From Erigeron canadensis (Eukaryota > Streptophyta > Magnoliopsida > Asterales > Asteraceae): a stretch of 64,000 nt of DNA. The stretch spans positions 21,895,966 to 21,959,965 of the forward strand of contig NC_057768.1 in the NCBI RefSeq assembly GCF_010389155.1. Reading direction: 5' to 3'. The notes beneath the pieces were generated by a model. That model did no database searches, was not told where the DNA came from, and was given only the letters and a program-made list of their open reading frames with translations. Made by a program: the position numbers and the translations under genes. How positions within the stretch are numbered: the first letter of the stretch is position 1; each line of letters begins with the position of its first letter. Below are positions 1 to 10,081 of the stretch, piece after piece.

Positions 1-160
1 AACTTGAGCTCAATTCGCTTGATGAGAGAGATAATTTCACCAGATGCATCACTCTTTGATCTGATAAATATCACCCAACAAAATCTGGTGTATTCATCGA
101 CCACAACCAAAGTGTACCTTTTACCAGCTTTAGTTTGAACATTCACTGGACCAAAAAGTC
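1..160 (-). pseudogene. RT-A integrase core, N-terminal part (frameshifted)
   Basis: On the minus strand this stretch encodes the start of a copia integrase catalytic core (a GPVNVQ-like motif, then a VVVDEYTRF-like segment) in a different frame from the upstream pre-integrase ORF. The break is a probable one-base deletion in a T run near 155-165, where the upstream frame stops just after the first catalytic Asp (motif LHMD). The window ends before the second Asp and the Glu. The copy could not make a continuous integrase. Confidence 0.7.
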
Positions 161-778
161 CATATGAAGCATGTGAAGAGGTTCAGTGATGCTGAAATTC
201 TGTTTGGTCTTGAAACTGGCTCTTTTCTTTTTGCCCATTTCACACCCTGGACATGGCTTCTCCCTTTTAAAGGAAAACAAAGGTATCCCATCAACTAGTT
301 GCTTTCTTGACAACTTGTTAATGTTTTTGAAGTTAAGATGGGATAACCGTTTATGCCACAGCCAGTTGGTGTCCTCATCAACCTTGACATAGAAACAATG
401 CTCTTTTGGAGTAGGCTCCATGTTCATGATGTACACATTCCCTTTTCTTGGTGCAATCATTACTACCTTCCAATCCTTGTTAAAAACAGTGCCTTGAGCA
501 ATGTCGAACAGTACCCTATATCCATCATCACAAAGTTGACTGACACTTATCAAGTTATATTTCAAACCATTTACAAATGCAACCTTAGTGAATTGAATCT
601 GCCCATTGTCAACAACACCATATCCTTCAGTTTTCCCACTTCCATCATTACCAAATGTCACTGCAGGTCCATCACATGCAGTGAACTCTTCCAGCAGGGG
701 CTTACATCCGGTCATAGTCCGGCCAGCTGCGCTGTCCAGATACCAAATATTTTTGTTTCGATCGCCCTGCACACCCAA
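143..778 (-). pseudogene. RT-A protease plus GAG-pre-integrase domain
   Basis: This 211-aa frame holds the copia aspartic protease followed by the GAG-pre-integrase zinc finger. The protease motif reads YLDSAAGRTMTG, where the family has D-S-G followed by C-S-x-x-M-T-G. The catalytic Asp is kept but the Gly after DS is Ala and the next residues differ. The HHCC finger is recognisable (WLWHKRLSHLNF, then CPGCEMGK). The frame ends early in the integrase because of a frameshift. It lies directly after gag, separated by a stop, in the order expected of copia pol. Confidence 0.8.
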
Positions 779-786
779 GTTAGTGA

Positions 787-3192
787 TCAGTTATTTTTGT
801 GAACCCATCTTTTCTTGATGGGTCCACTGGACTTCTTCCGAGAAGTCCCATGTGCTTGACTAGGTGTTGAACTGGATGAGGAAACTGGAGGGTTCTCTCC
901 AGTTTCTGGAATAAAAACAATTGGTTTCAGTGGAACATTGACCTCCTTTTTCTTTTCGATGTATGCTCCTTTCTGAGCAGATTGTTTTATCTTTTGTTTT
1001 TGAGGAGGAGTTTTGACAATTTGTTTTTCAACAGAAGAGGATGCACCTCCTTCCAAATTCTTAATTCTGGCAGTACAACTTTGTACCTGCCTTGACAAAT
1101 TTTGGATTTGATTTTCCATTCTTACCAAAATGTTTTTTTCTTCAGGCTGCTGGCCTTTGGACTTTGGCTCAGCGGGGGTTTTAGTCTTTAGAGTTGAGGA
1201 CTCACTTGACTTATGAGGTAAGGGATTGTCACCATATTCCTTTTTAACTGTAGCTTTAGCCTTCTTGGCTCCAGTTTTAACCTCAACAGGGTTGGTCTTA
1301 GTGGATTCAGATTTGATTGTGCCAGAGGAATCATAAGGTGTTTCAATTTTAACAGATTCTGGCAATTGGTGAATTGTGGGTAAAACAGCTGCCATCTGAA
1401 GATCACCAGATTTCCAGGCAGTTTTTTGAGCATCAATGGTTTTAGAAAAAGCGTCATAATTTTTACCAGATGCTTGAACCCAAGAATTAATAACCATATG
1501 TTCTTTTTCAAGATCAAATTTCAGTTTTTGGTTATCTCTTTCCAATGCCTCGTTTTTCAAATCTGACTCTTTAAGAGCCAACTGGACACTTTGCAAATCA
1601 TTTACTTGACTTTTCATGTTGTTTAATTCAACCAAAACTGTTTCTAAATATCTTTCACAGTCAGTTCTCATGGTTTCAACAAATAACAAGTCATCATTCA
1701 ATGATTCAGCAATATCCAATTTCAGTTCTGAATCAATTTCGATATCATAATCCCTTACCTTCTTTAAAATGATATCAACCCATCTTCCAGATACAACATC
1801 ATCCTTCACCACTGGTTGTTGACTCTCCAATGCCATGAAACACATATCTCTAATCTCTTCTTCATCATCAGATGAGTCATCAGAGAGTTCCCATTTCCCT
1901 TCAGTTTGAGCCATCATGCACTTGTTCTTTTCTTTCTCATTATTTTGTTCAAGAGACATGAGAGCAATCTGGGCCTTAAGTTTCTTGTATTTGGCCTTAT
2001 AATCATCAGTTTTAACAAAGTTTGGGACAATAGGACCAGTTTGGTAGTTCATCTGACTAGATCTGCATTCCTTCATGAAATGGCCTTTCTTACCACATTT
2101 ATAGCAGGTAAGATTAGCCTTATCCATTGAGATTGAATTGGAAGCATTATTGGACCCATTAAATCGATTAGATTTATGCTTAAACCTATTAAAGGTTTTA
2201 GCAATCATGGCAACCAGATCATCATCGTCAGTTTCCTCACAACCATCACTGAGATTAGTGGTTAGACCAGAGTTCAAAAAGTTGTTTAACATTTCCTTCA
2301 TAGAATGTGACTGGACATTCTCAGTAGATATTAAAGCAGCACAAGGTTGCCCAGAAAAGTTGGCAGCCTTGGAACTCTGAGCATGGTTTAAAGCATCTTG
2401 TTCAGCGAGTAATCTTGCTGCATCATTATCTTCAGTAAATCTGAAGGCTCCATAAAGAGAGGCAAGAGTATGGCTATGCAAGGTCTTTCCTTGTCTTAAG
2501 ACAAGAACCATGTGTGCCCATTTGGATGGCAAAACATCACAGAATTTTTCAAGAAGAATATCCTTATCCTTCTCCACTCCCAAGCCTCTAAGTTGATTAA
2601 TTAGGCCAGTAAATCTGGTATAAGTACCAGTTAAACTTTCATTGGGAAGAGCAAAGAAGGATTCATACTTCTTGTTGAGAGCAACCTTTCTAGTGACAAT
2701 GGTGTCATTTCCTCCTTCAAACTGGAGAACTAATTCATCCCACATAGATTTTGCACTTGGAAATAGCACAAGAGTAGGAATTAGTTCCTCAGGTATAGCA
2801 GAAAGAATCATGTTTTTCAGTTTGGTATCAAGATCAACCAATCTGCGATCCTCATCTGACCAATGTTCCTCAGATTTTTCCCTGGTGCCTCTTCTCCCAG
2901 TGGGGTCGAGAAGAGGGCTAACACCACTGGACATGGGTGTATATGGCCCATCCTTAAGGATTTTCAACATATACCTCTCTATCCCACCAAAATGCAAGAG
3001 CATTCTAGCCTTCCATGTACCAAATGTCTCACCATTCCCATCGAATTTGGGAACAGGAGAGTTGGAGTAATGTACATGAACGTGGTTAGCTCCAGGAGTA
3101 GGAGGAGGAGGAGGAGGGTTAGTATTTAAAGGAGTAGCAATATTAGGATTAGATTCATTTGGACCAGAACCATTCTCACCTTCAGCAGCCAT
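787..3192 (-). CDS. RT-A Gag polyprotein
   Basis: An uninterrupted 801-aa frame. Residues 45-260 match the copia Gag core (UBN2/DUF4219 type: FGTWKARMLLH, then a MWDELVLQFEGG segment). A CCHC zinc knuckle, CYKCGKKGHFMKEC (C-x2-C-x4-H-x4-C), lies near residue 360, followed by an acidic patch, a long predicted coiled coil and a basic Lys/Ser-rich tail. The N-terminus has a run of prolines. The chosen Met lies about 45 bp downstream of the primer binding site. The protein would form the particle that packages element RNA. This is the only undamaged reading frame of RT-A visible here. Confidence 0.88.
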   Translation of the reverse strand: MAAEGENGSGPNESNPNIATPLNTNPPPPPPTPGANHVHVHYSNSPVPKFDGNGETFGTWKARMLLHFGGIERYMLKILKDGPYTPMSSGVSPLLDPTGRRGTREKSEEHWSDEDRRLVDLDTKLKNMILSAIPEELIPTLVLFPSAKSMWDELVLQFEGGNDTIVTRKVALNKKYESFFALPNESLTGTYTRFTGLINQLRGLGVEKDKDILLEKFCDVLPSKWAHMVLVLRQGKTLHSHTLASLYGAFRFTEDNDAARLLAEQDALNHAQSSKAANFSGQPCAALISTENVQSHSMKEMLNNFLNSGLTTNLSDGCEETDDDDLVAMIAKTFNRFKHKSNRFNGSNNASNSISMDKANLTCYKCGKKGHFMKECRSSQMNYQTGPIVPNFVKTDDYKAKYKKLKAQIALMSLEQNNEKEKNKCMMAQTEGKWELSDDSSDDEEEIRDMCFMALESQQPVVKDDVVSGRWVDIILKKVRDYDIEIDSELKLDIAESLNDDLLFVETMRTDCERYLETVLVELNNMKSQVNDLQSVQLALKESDLKNEALERDNQKLKFDLEKEHMVINSWVQASGKNYDAFSKTIDAQKTAWKSGDLQMAAVLPTIHQLPESVKIETPYDSSGTIKSESTKTNPVEVKTGAKKAKATVKKEYGDNPLPHKSSESSTLKTKTPAEPKSKGQQPEEKNILVRMENQIQNLSRQVQSCTARIKNLEGGASSSVEKQIVKTPPQKQKIKQSAQKGAYIEKKKEVNVPLKPIVFIPETGENPPVSSSSSTPSQAHGTSRKKSSGPIKKRWVHKNN

Positions 3193-3235
3193 CGAAGCAG
3201 ACCTAGGTTATAGAATTGAAACAATTCAACCTGCC

Positions 3236-3248
3236 TGCTCTGATACCA
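3236..3248 (-). promoter_or_regulatory. RT-A primer binding site (initiator Met-tRNA)
   Basis: On the minus strand this reads TGGTATCAGAGCA, the standard plant copia primer binding site complementary to the 3' end of initiator Met-tRNA. It lies 2 bp inside the LTR boundary, as expected. Confidence 0.88.
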
Positions 3249-3250
3249 CT

Positions 3251-4216
3251 TATTAGTCCCAACTATCACTAGATGGGTGCTGAAGACACCTCTATGTCGA
3301 TGGTGAGTGAACTTTGCAACACGATCAATTAATCTGGATGTGACCAGTTTAGTTTGATCGTGTACCAGGTTAACTGGAATTAAGTATTAAAGTGACAGAA
3401 TGTTAATACATGCAATAATATAAATGACGAGCATATAAACTGGTGAGACAATATGTAATTTTCAAGTGTATTTTATTTATTACTGTTTAAATAAAATACA
3501 AGGTTGTTGCGGAACCAAGATAATACAAGAATGTAAATATCCTAACAACCCATGAATTACAATTGATCTAAACTTGGAAATTCTCCTAAACAATCGAAAC
3601 ACTTAGAGTTGTGAAATGTTTCTTTTTGCGATTGAGAGAATATTGCACAAGTTCACCAATATTGCAGAATATTTGTATTTGCAAAGTTATTGAAACAGCT
3701 TGTGCAAGGACCTCTATTTATAGTCGAAGATTGAGCATGGGGATCTCAACTTCGATGTACAAATATGGTTGACAGCACACAAAAGTATTGTTTAAATAAT
3801 CCTTTGTGTGTGTTAAATAAAGTAAGACAAAAGGTTACTTTATTCAACCACTCTACATCTTTGTATCTTTATCCAAAGACAATATCATTGTCCGGTTAAA
3901 AGGATGTAGAGTAAAAAGGTCCTCCTCGTAATCAGTGTAAAGCTTTGTAAGAGCATTTACACTGGAGGATTCTCCAGTTGATTGATCTGGTAGATTGTCA
4001 ACTGGGCTTCGCTGCCATTGCCAATCTCTATTTTCCATTTGTTGTCTTTGACTTCAACTGGAAGGTCTTCAGATTCTAGTCGTCTGATCTCAACTGGAGG
4101 AAGTCATCAGTTGCTAAACCTGTACAATGCAACTGGACTTCTAATATTTCGGACAATTCCTCATGCTCTCCAGATGTCACTGGAGAGCTCCAGTTTAGTT
4201 AAAACTGGACCTAACA
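3251..4216 (-). repeat. RT-A 5' LTR
   Basis: On the minus strand the LTR starts TGTTAGGTCC at 4216 and ends GGGACTAATA near 3251, next to the primer binding site. The ends are imperfect inverted repeats. The terminal dinucleotide is TA rather than CA, which one C-to-T change would explain. The LTR is about 966 bp and contains many short CTGGAG and CAGTTG motifs. The matching 3' LTR is outside the window. Confidence 0.82.
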
Positions 4217-6284
4217 GTTCGGATGATTCTGTTGATGGTTCTGCTGATGACTCCGGGGATGAGTCTGCTGGTTTGGATGTTGGAAATGATGGAGATGATG
4301 TTGCTAGTTCCGACGGTTCTGCTGCTACAACTGCGACAGACACAGATGATTCTACTGCTGCTGAACGTCGAACTAAGATGATACATGATATTGCGGCTGC
4401 TTCTGAAAGCGATCATTCGCATCAGTCGTTTGATCAAGCGGGTGTTTTGTTTCATAGAGAACGCAGAAGCAAAGCTTGTCACGCAACTCCAGCAATTTCA
4501 GATTCTGCTAACTCAATTTCTGCTGCTGAGATTGATCCCGATGTTGCAGCTCAGCATGATTCTGAATTGCGAGAGATCTTTGAAGATATGGAAGACCCGG
4601 TGAACAGAGCAAGTTCGGTTAGTCCGGTGAAGAGGCAAGGGAGTATTGATCTTCAATATACCAGAATTAAGCGTAGACGTGTTGTTGAAGCTTCTTCTGT
4701 CGCATTGCCTGCTCTTCCAGGCCCGACTGCTGCTGTTGCTCCTGTTCTTGGATGTCGTGTTGATCTTTTGGAGACCAGAGTTCGCACTTTGGAGTCAGAT
4801 TTCACTGCTACTCGCGCTGCCTTAACATTTTTGATCAACTGGGTCAAGAATCAAGGGGGAGAAGTTCCTGAAGAAGTTTGCAGATTGTCAGCGGTTCAAC
4901 CACGACGTCAGAATGACGATGATGATGCTGATAATGCTGCTGAAAGGAATGTTTCTCGCCCAGTTGAAGATAGAGGAAAGGGTGCAGCGATCGAGGGGGA
5001 GACAGGAGGTGATACTTCTCAAACACTTCTCAGCAAGGTGCTTCTGGTTCTGGTGCTGGTCCTTCTGGTGCTCCTCGTGATTCAGGTTTCTAATTTTGTC
5101 TATGATAAAGATTGATAGATAGAATGTATACTTGATTGTGTGTAATAAGTTATGACATTTTATGTAATGAAAATGTAATTTATCTTATTTTAATACAAGT
5201 ACATTTCATCTTTATTATAATTATTATGTTTATTCTTTTATTCTGGTGTTCATTTTGTGTAAATTTAAATAGATGATCCAGATTATACAGATTTATTCTT
5301 TGATGGTGATGAGCTCGAGGAAGGCGAATTTGTCCCTGAACCAAATCTAGATATATTCAAGAAGCCTTATGGGTTTGATGAAGTGTGGGACTCAATTCCT
5401 GAAGATCCGTTGATTGAAGAAATAGAGTGTTGGATCAGCAGAGATCAGATGTTAGAGAAAGAATGCTTCAAGTCCCATTCAGCAGCCTAACTCAAATTCT
5501 ACATTTTGTTGTGTATGCTAAGAATGGTGATGTGTCGATTCCATCTGAATATGAGATTAATGTGACAAGATCATTCAATTCAAATGATTTTCCAGTTCCT
5601 CTCAGAGATGATGATTCATTACATATTGTTAATCGACGTGTTCCCGAGAAAAGAGTAAATGATTGGATAATGCATAGGGAAACGTGGAAACCGATTTTGT
5701 ATTGGACTCATATCTCAGATAAAGATGCTGCAAAGTACAAGACAATCATCTGGAGTTGGTTTTATGATGATGAATTGAAGTTGTTTGTGCTTAAAAGACC
5801 AGAAGGTTGTCAGTACTTAGCATGGTGTGAGAGACATTTCAGAAGTTTGTGTGAAGAAGATTTACATGAGCTTGGAAATAACTGGATTATCAATCCAAGT
5901 GATGATGGCTTAGCTGACGTTGTTGGTAAGAATCTTAGAAAAGATTTTTGGTTAAGGAAGAACATGAAAGATTCTGATAAACCACAATTTAAGATTGAGC
6001 CAAGATCGAAGAAAAGAGTGGTTAAGCCAGATAAAACAGTTGAGTTTGTTCAACATGATATTAAATGTATGATCAAGGTTCCTGCCAAGAAATGGGCACA
6101 AGATGTCTTGGAAAAGATGGATAATTGGGAAATTGATCGAAATTCTGGTGAAGCCAAAATGTATGCAGATTCAAAGAAGCAGATTTTGTTGAGAAGAGTT
6201 TATGATCCGATGCAGCTGGTGAACTTCTCAAGAAATGATCTGAGGAAGTTATACGATACGGAGTGCTCGTTTTTGCCATTTTGA
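4217..6284 (+). pseudogene. RT-B extra ORF downstream of pol (intron-containing, frameshifted)
   Basis: I do not recognise a named domain. From 4217 the frame encodes a Ser/Asp-rich acidic region, a short basic patch (IKRRRVVE) and a heptad-like segment (LLETRVRTLESD). A probable 2-bp AC expansion near 5020-5030 shifts the frame, turning a Gly/Ser-rich stretch into a false hydrophobic run. A good intron follows (donor CAG|GTTTCT at 5086, acceptor ATAG at 5273, 188 bp). The second exon continues acidic (5274-5490), then after another frameshift comes a 285-aa frame (5427-6284) rich in Trp and charged residues (IIWSWFYDDELKLFVLKR). Its position just before the PPT matches the extra or env-like ORFs of large plant LTR elements. 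Sequence before 4217 belongs to the RT-A LTR. Confidence 0.6.
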
Positions 6285-6415
6285 AGCATGAAGAAAGTAG
6301 ATATCGTAAGATACTTCAGCTCTGCTTACATGAAGATATTCATGCAAATAGCAAAAGATTGTTGTTTGATGAATGATCAGATTTTGAAGACTAAGAAATC
6401 GAAGGTGCTGCTGTC

Positions 6416-6424
6416 AAGGGGGAG
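6416..6424 (+). promoter_or_regulatory. RT-B polypurine tract
   Basis: AAGGGGGAG lies immediately before TGTTGATG, the LTR start at 6427. This is the standard priming site for plus-strand DNA synthesis in plant LTR elements and fixes the left end of the RT-B 3' LTR. Confidence 0.8.
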
Positions 6425-7655
6425 TTTGTTGATGCACGTTGATGTGACAACAGCAACTTAGATTTAATATGTTGTTTAGATTGAGACATTATGTTAATTT
6501 ATGTCGTATCTATATATGTAATTGATAGATTATGGACTTTATGTTTTGGTAATGATCGATTACATGTTTTGGAGTTGTATATATATATATATGTGTTATG
6601 TATGATGTTTGTTGTGTGATATACAAGTACAAACATAATATGTGTTAGGATTCCTTAAGATGAAACACTTAGGAATATAACCAAGTATTACATCTAACGA
6701 AGATAAAGTATATCTTCGTTAGAGGCAAACGAAGATAAACTTCGTTTGGTACAAACGAAGATTAACTTCGTTAGATGGGCTGGCAGCTAAGTTCGTAAGA
6801 ACAAAGCCCAGCAAGCCTAGTTCGACCTGAAACATATATATACGAACGAATACCCTGATATACATAGACGTTCGACATACAAGTACTCCAGAGACCTAAG
6901 TTCGTTCTATAGCTTATAGAAACGAAGATAGGACAATACGGCTGATTATTTATTTGATAATTAGCGATATACCAATTTACTAATCAAACTAGTTATCTCG
7001 TGAGGATTCCGCACTCACGACATAATCATAGACGATCTCGAGAGCGATCTATAATTATGTCGTGAGTGCGGAATCCTCACGAGATAACTAGTTTGATTAG
7101 TAAATTGGTATATCGCTAATTATCAAATAAATAATCAGCCGTATTGTCCTATCTTCGTTTCTATAAGCTATAGAACGAACTTAGGTCTCTGGAGTACTTG
7201 TATGTCGAACGTCTATGTATATCAGGGTATTCGTTCGTATATATATGTTTCAGGTCGAACTGGGCTTGCTGGGCTTTGTTCTTACGAACTTAGCTGCCAG
7301 CCCATCTAACGAAGTTAATCTTCGTTTGTACCAAACGAAGTTTATCTTCGTTTGCCTCTAACGAAGATATACTTTATCTTCGTTAGATGTAATACTTGGT
7401 TATATTCCTAAGTGTTTCATCTTAAGGAATCCTAACACATATTATGTTTGTACTTGTATATCACACAACAAACATCATACATAACACATATATATATATA
7501 TACAACTCCAAAACATGTAATCGATCATTACCAAAACATAAAGTCCATAATCTATCAATTACATATATAGATACGACATAAATTAACATAATGTCTCAAT
7601 CTAAACAACATATTAAATCTAAGTTGCTGTTGTCACATCAACGTGCATCAACAAA
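6425..7655. repeat. 1.23-kb near-perfect palindrome: LTR plus inverted LTR copy
   Basis: The left arm (6425-7039) starts at the RT-B LTR terminus. The right arm (7040-7655) is its reverse complement, ending CATCAACAAA. The axis lies in CTCGAG at 7037-7042, with no spacer. I found about one mismatch in the arm bodies (near 6816) and a few differences in the central 35 bp. The TA microsatellite has the same length in both arms. There is no polypurine tract to the right of 7655, so the right arm is not simply the LTR of a complete opposite element. Each arm has a TATA-like stretch (ACATATATATACG near 6832-6843 and its mirror). Confidence 0.93.
6692..6776. repeat. Array of three short inverted repeats built on AACGAAGAT
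   Basis: Three consecutive dyads sit in the LTR: TCTAACGAAGATA pairs with TATCTTCGTTAGA, then CAAACGAAG with CTTCGTTTG, then AACGAAG with CTTCGTT. They repeat in mirror form at about 7304-7388 in the right palindrome arm. They lie upstream of the TATA-like stretch, in the U3-like part of the LTR. Confidence 0.85.
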
Positions 7656-8390
7656 ACGTAATTAACTTTTGTAAGATGAATTTTTTAAAATCAAAGAGAA
7701 AAAATAAACACAATCCTAAAACAATTTTTTTTTCGGATCTTCAAATTTAAAATTAATCATAACACCCATCAAAGTTAATAACTTGATATTTTAAGATTAA
7801 AAAGTCTAAGATTTTGTACATCTACAAACAATCTATCTATCAGATAAATAAATAAATACAAAAAATTTTATTATCAACATCGATATTTATATATCAAGTA
7901 ACAAAACATATGAATAAGAATGTGATTTCAACTATTTTTGTAGCAGACGTAGCACATAAAAATGGATTTCAATTATAAAAACATATATCTTTCCATTACC
8001 ACATAAATCTATACATATAAGTATATGCACACTCAACTATCTACTTATCCAAGAATATATCTCTCACAGATAGAATATAAATACATATATCTTGATTTTC
8101 CTTCTGTAAATCACTCAACTATCAATTGATCCAAGGCGTGGGCATACAATCCATATATTTCTATATATCCACAAATGAAAATAAATAAAGAAAGAAAGTA
8201 TAGATCCGGTGATGGGGACGGCAAGGGAAAGGGTGCCAAATCTGGTGCGGGTGGTGTCGACGGTGATGGGACTATGGTGAATAGATCCGATGCTGGATCT
8301 GGAAGGTCATGGATCTGTTGTTCTTTTTGATGGTTTTTGTTTTGTTGTTGACTTTCAGATGTGTATGTAGATGTGAGGAGTTTAGTTTAA
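7656..8390. other. Intergenic DNA between palindrome and Mutator-like element
   Basis: AT-rich sequence without a supportable gene. A GC-richer segment (about 8205-8310) has GGTGATGGGGACGGC-type runs like those in other spots of this window, but no good reading frame. Confidence 0.5.
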
Positions 8391-8399
8391 TTTGATTGA

Positions 8400-8590
8400 G
8401 AGAAAATAGCCTAGATACTCAAAAACCATCTTTAATACACGAAAATACCCAACTTTTTTCGAATTCACCAAAAATACCCATAAAATCGCAAGACCGCAAG
8501 GAAGAGTTGCGGATCGCAAGGACTCCTTGCGGATCGCAAGACTGTCTTGCGGATCGCAAGGTTTGCTTGCGGATCGCAATACTTCCTTGT
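8400..8590. repeat. MULE-1 left terminal inverted repeat with hairpin array
   Basis: About 100 bp of simple TIR is followed by a subterminal array at about 8488-8585 in which GCAAG-N5-CTTGC hairpins alternate with GGATC, with a period near 20 bp. At least four units are visible. Confidence 0.85.
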
Positions 8591-10081
8591 GTTTGACCTG
8601 ACCCGCTAATTTGTATATTCTAACCCAGTTCCATTTTAAACCCAAATCCTAAAAGCAAATCGCAAGCCTCCATTACCAGTCCTCCAACCACTCTCCTCCA
8701 CCCCAAATCACCACTGTCGTCCACCACCAATCACCACCGACTTCCGCCACCATCACCACCCAAGCCGCCATCGCTCTCCTCCACCCCAAATCGTTGATGT
8801 TCTAGTGTGTCTTTATTCTTTCTTTCTTCTTATATATCTGATTGATTGTTCAAAATTGGTAGGATCGAAATTGATAGTAAGTTTGAGATAAAGCTGCAAT
8901 ATTAATAGGATATATATATATATATATAAATCTGATCAAAATTGGTGGCATGTATACATGTTTGTTTATATATATCTGTATATGTATATATGTGTAAAAA
9001 AACCAACCACACAATTGAGAATCTGTCGTGATCCATAAAACAAAGAAGAACAAATTTCCAAAGACTTGAAAAAAAAAAGACTTGAAAAAAAAAAGATTGA
9101 AAAAGCATTTTGTACAGTGGTGTTGTTCATAGCAAAGAGTACTAGGTTTTGGTGGGCTTATGTATGGCTTTCTAGAAGTTGATTGAAGAAGAGTGGCAAT
9201 TTTTGAATCGTTGACTGATGGAGTTTGCAAACTTGCTTCGTTCTTCATGAGGTGCTTCTAAAGAAATATAAAGTTTGCTTCTTGTCATGTGGAATTGATT
9301 GTGTTAGTTGATAAAAACTAGTGGCACATGGCATTTGAGGTTTAATTAATCTTCAATGTTAATCAGTAGTGATGAGTCAAAAGCGAATGTGTTATTTACA
9401 GATTTTTTAATTGGTCTTTACAACAATTCAGTCGACATAGAAAAAGCAATGTTATCTTAGAGACACTGAGATTAACGACATTGAATGTCTTTGTAATATT
9501 TATGCGAGATGTGCGCTTCTGACTTCTAAGTGTGTCTATAAAGCAACAACTCTTATTATTGTTTCTTTATGTATATATTTGTATAATATACAGATTTCAT
9601 GATATATGGTGGAGATTATATATAGTTTCTGATTTTTCTATCGTTGCTTAGTTTGACATAACTAGAACAGCAGCTCTTATGGTTGCGAATGTTAAGCCAA
9701 AATGCTTCAAGTTTTAGTTTGTGTTGTTGCTTAGTTCGTATTTAACTAAGATAGTTAATAATGGTATTGTTCAGTGTTTGGTTTATCGTGTAGTTAACAA
9801 GTTCGATTTAATACGTGATGGTAATATGAATATGTAACTTTGAATTTATTTGTAGGCACGAGCACACTTTCTTCGACCCTTGAAACAAGATAATGGAAGA
9901 AAGCCAGGAAAGTCAAGAAGCACCACCACCTCCCTAAGGTTAGTTCGGTTATACTTGTATTATCATGACAATCATGTTATTCTTTTTGCTATTATAACAA
10001 TACTCGTATCTATTCTTTTTGCTATCATATATATATATATGGATTGAATTCACTAGTAACTTGGTTTTTATTGTGTTTTAG

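Larger units (their letters stand above)
1..4216 (-). mobile_element. RT-A: Ty1/copia LTR retrotransposon, 5' part
   Basis: The element reads right to left: 5' LTR (3251-4216), primer binding site (3236-3248), gag (787-3192), protease and pre-integrase (143-778), then the start of the integrase core, which runs off the left edge. Gag followed by protease, integrase and presumably RT is the Ty1/copia order. The outer LTR edge at 4216/4217 falls inside an open frame of the older element RT-B, so RT-A inserted into RT-B. The expected 5-bp target duplication would begin at 4217 (GTTCG); its partner lies outside the window. Confidence 0.9.
4217..7039 (+). mobile_element. RT-B: LTR retrotransposon, 3' part
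   Basis: The right-hand remnant of a plus-strand LTR element: a decayed extra ORF (4217-6284), a polypurine tract (6416-6424) and the 3' LTR starting TGTTGATGCAC at 6427. Its 5' part lies beyond RT-A, to the left of the window. The PPT-LTR junction resembles copia elements, but no RT or integrase is visible, so the superfamily is unproven. The LTR is followed by its own inverted copy, so its true right end is uncertain. Confidence 0.75.

Noticed and set aside
4018..4216. Apparent N-terminal extension of the RT-B open frame
   Set aside because: It is antisense LTR of RT-A; the frame is open by chance across the insertion point.
5035..5115. Hydrophobic C-terminal tail (LLVLVLVLLVLLVIQV) suggesting a membrane anchor
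   Set aside because: The same bases in another frame give a Gly/Ser/Ala-rich stretch that splices in phase into the next exon; the hydrophobic run looks like a frameshift artefact.
7040..7655. Right palindrome arm as the LTR of a complete element on the minus strand
   Set aside because: No polypurine tract or coding sequence of such an element lies to its right.
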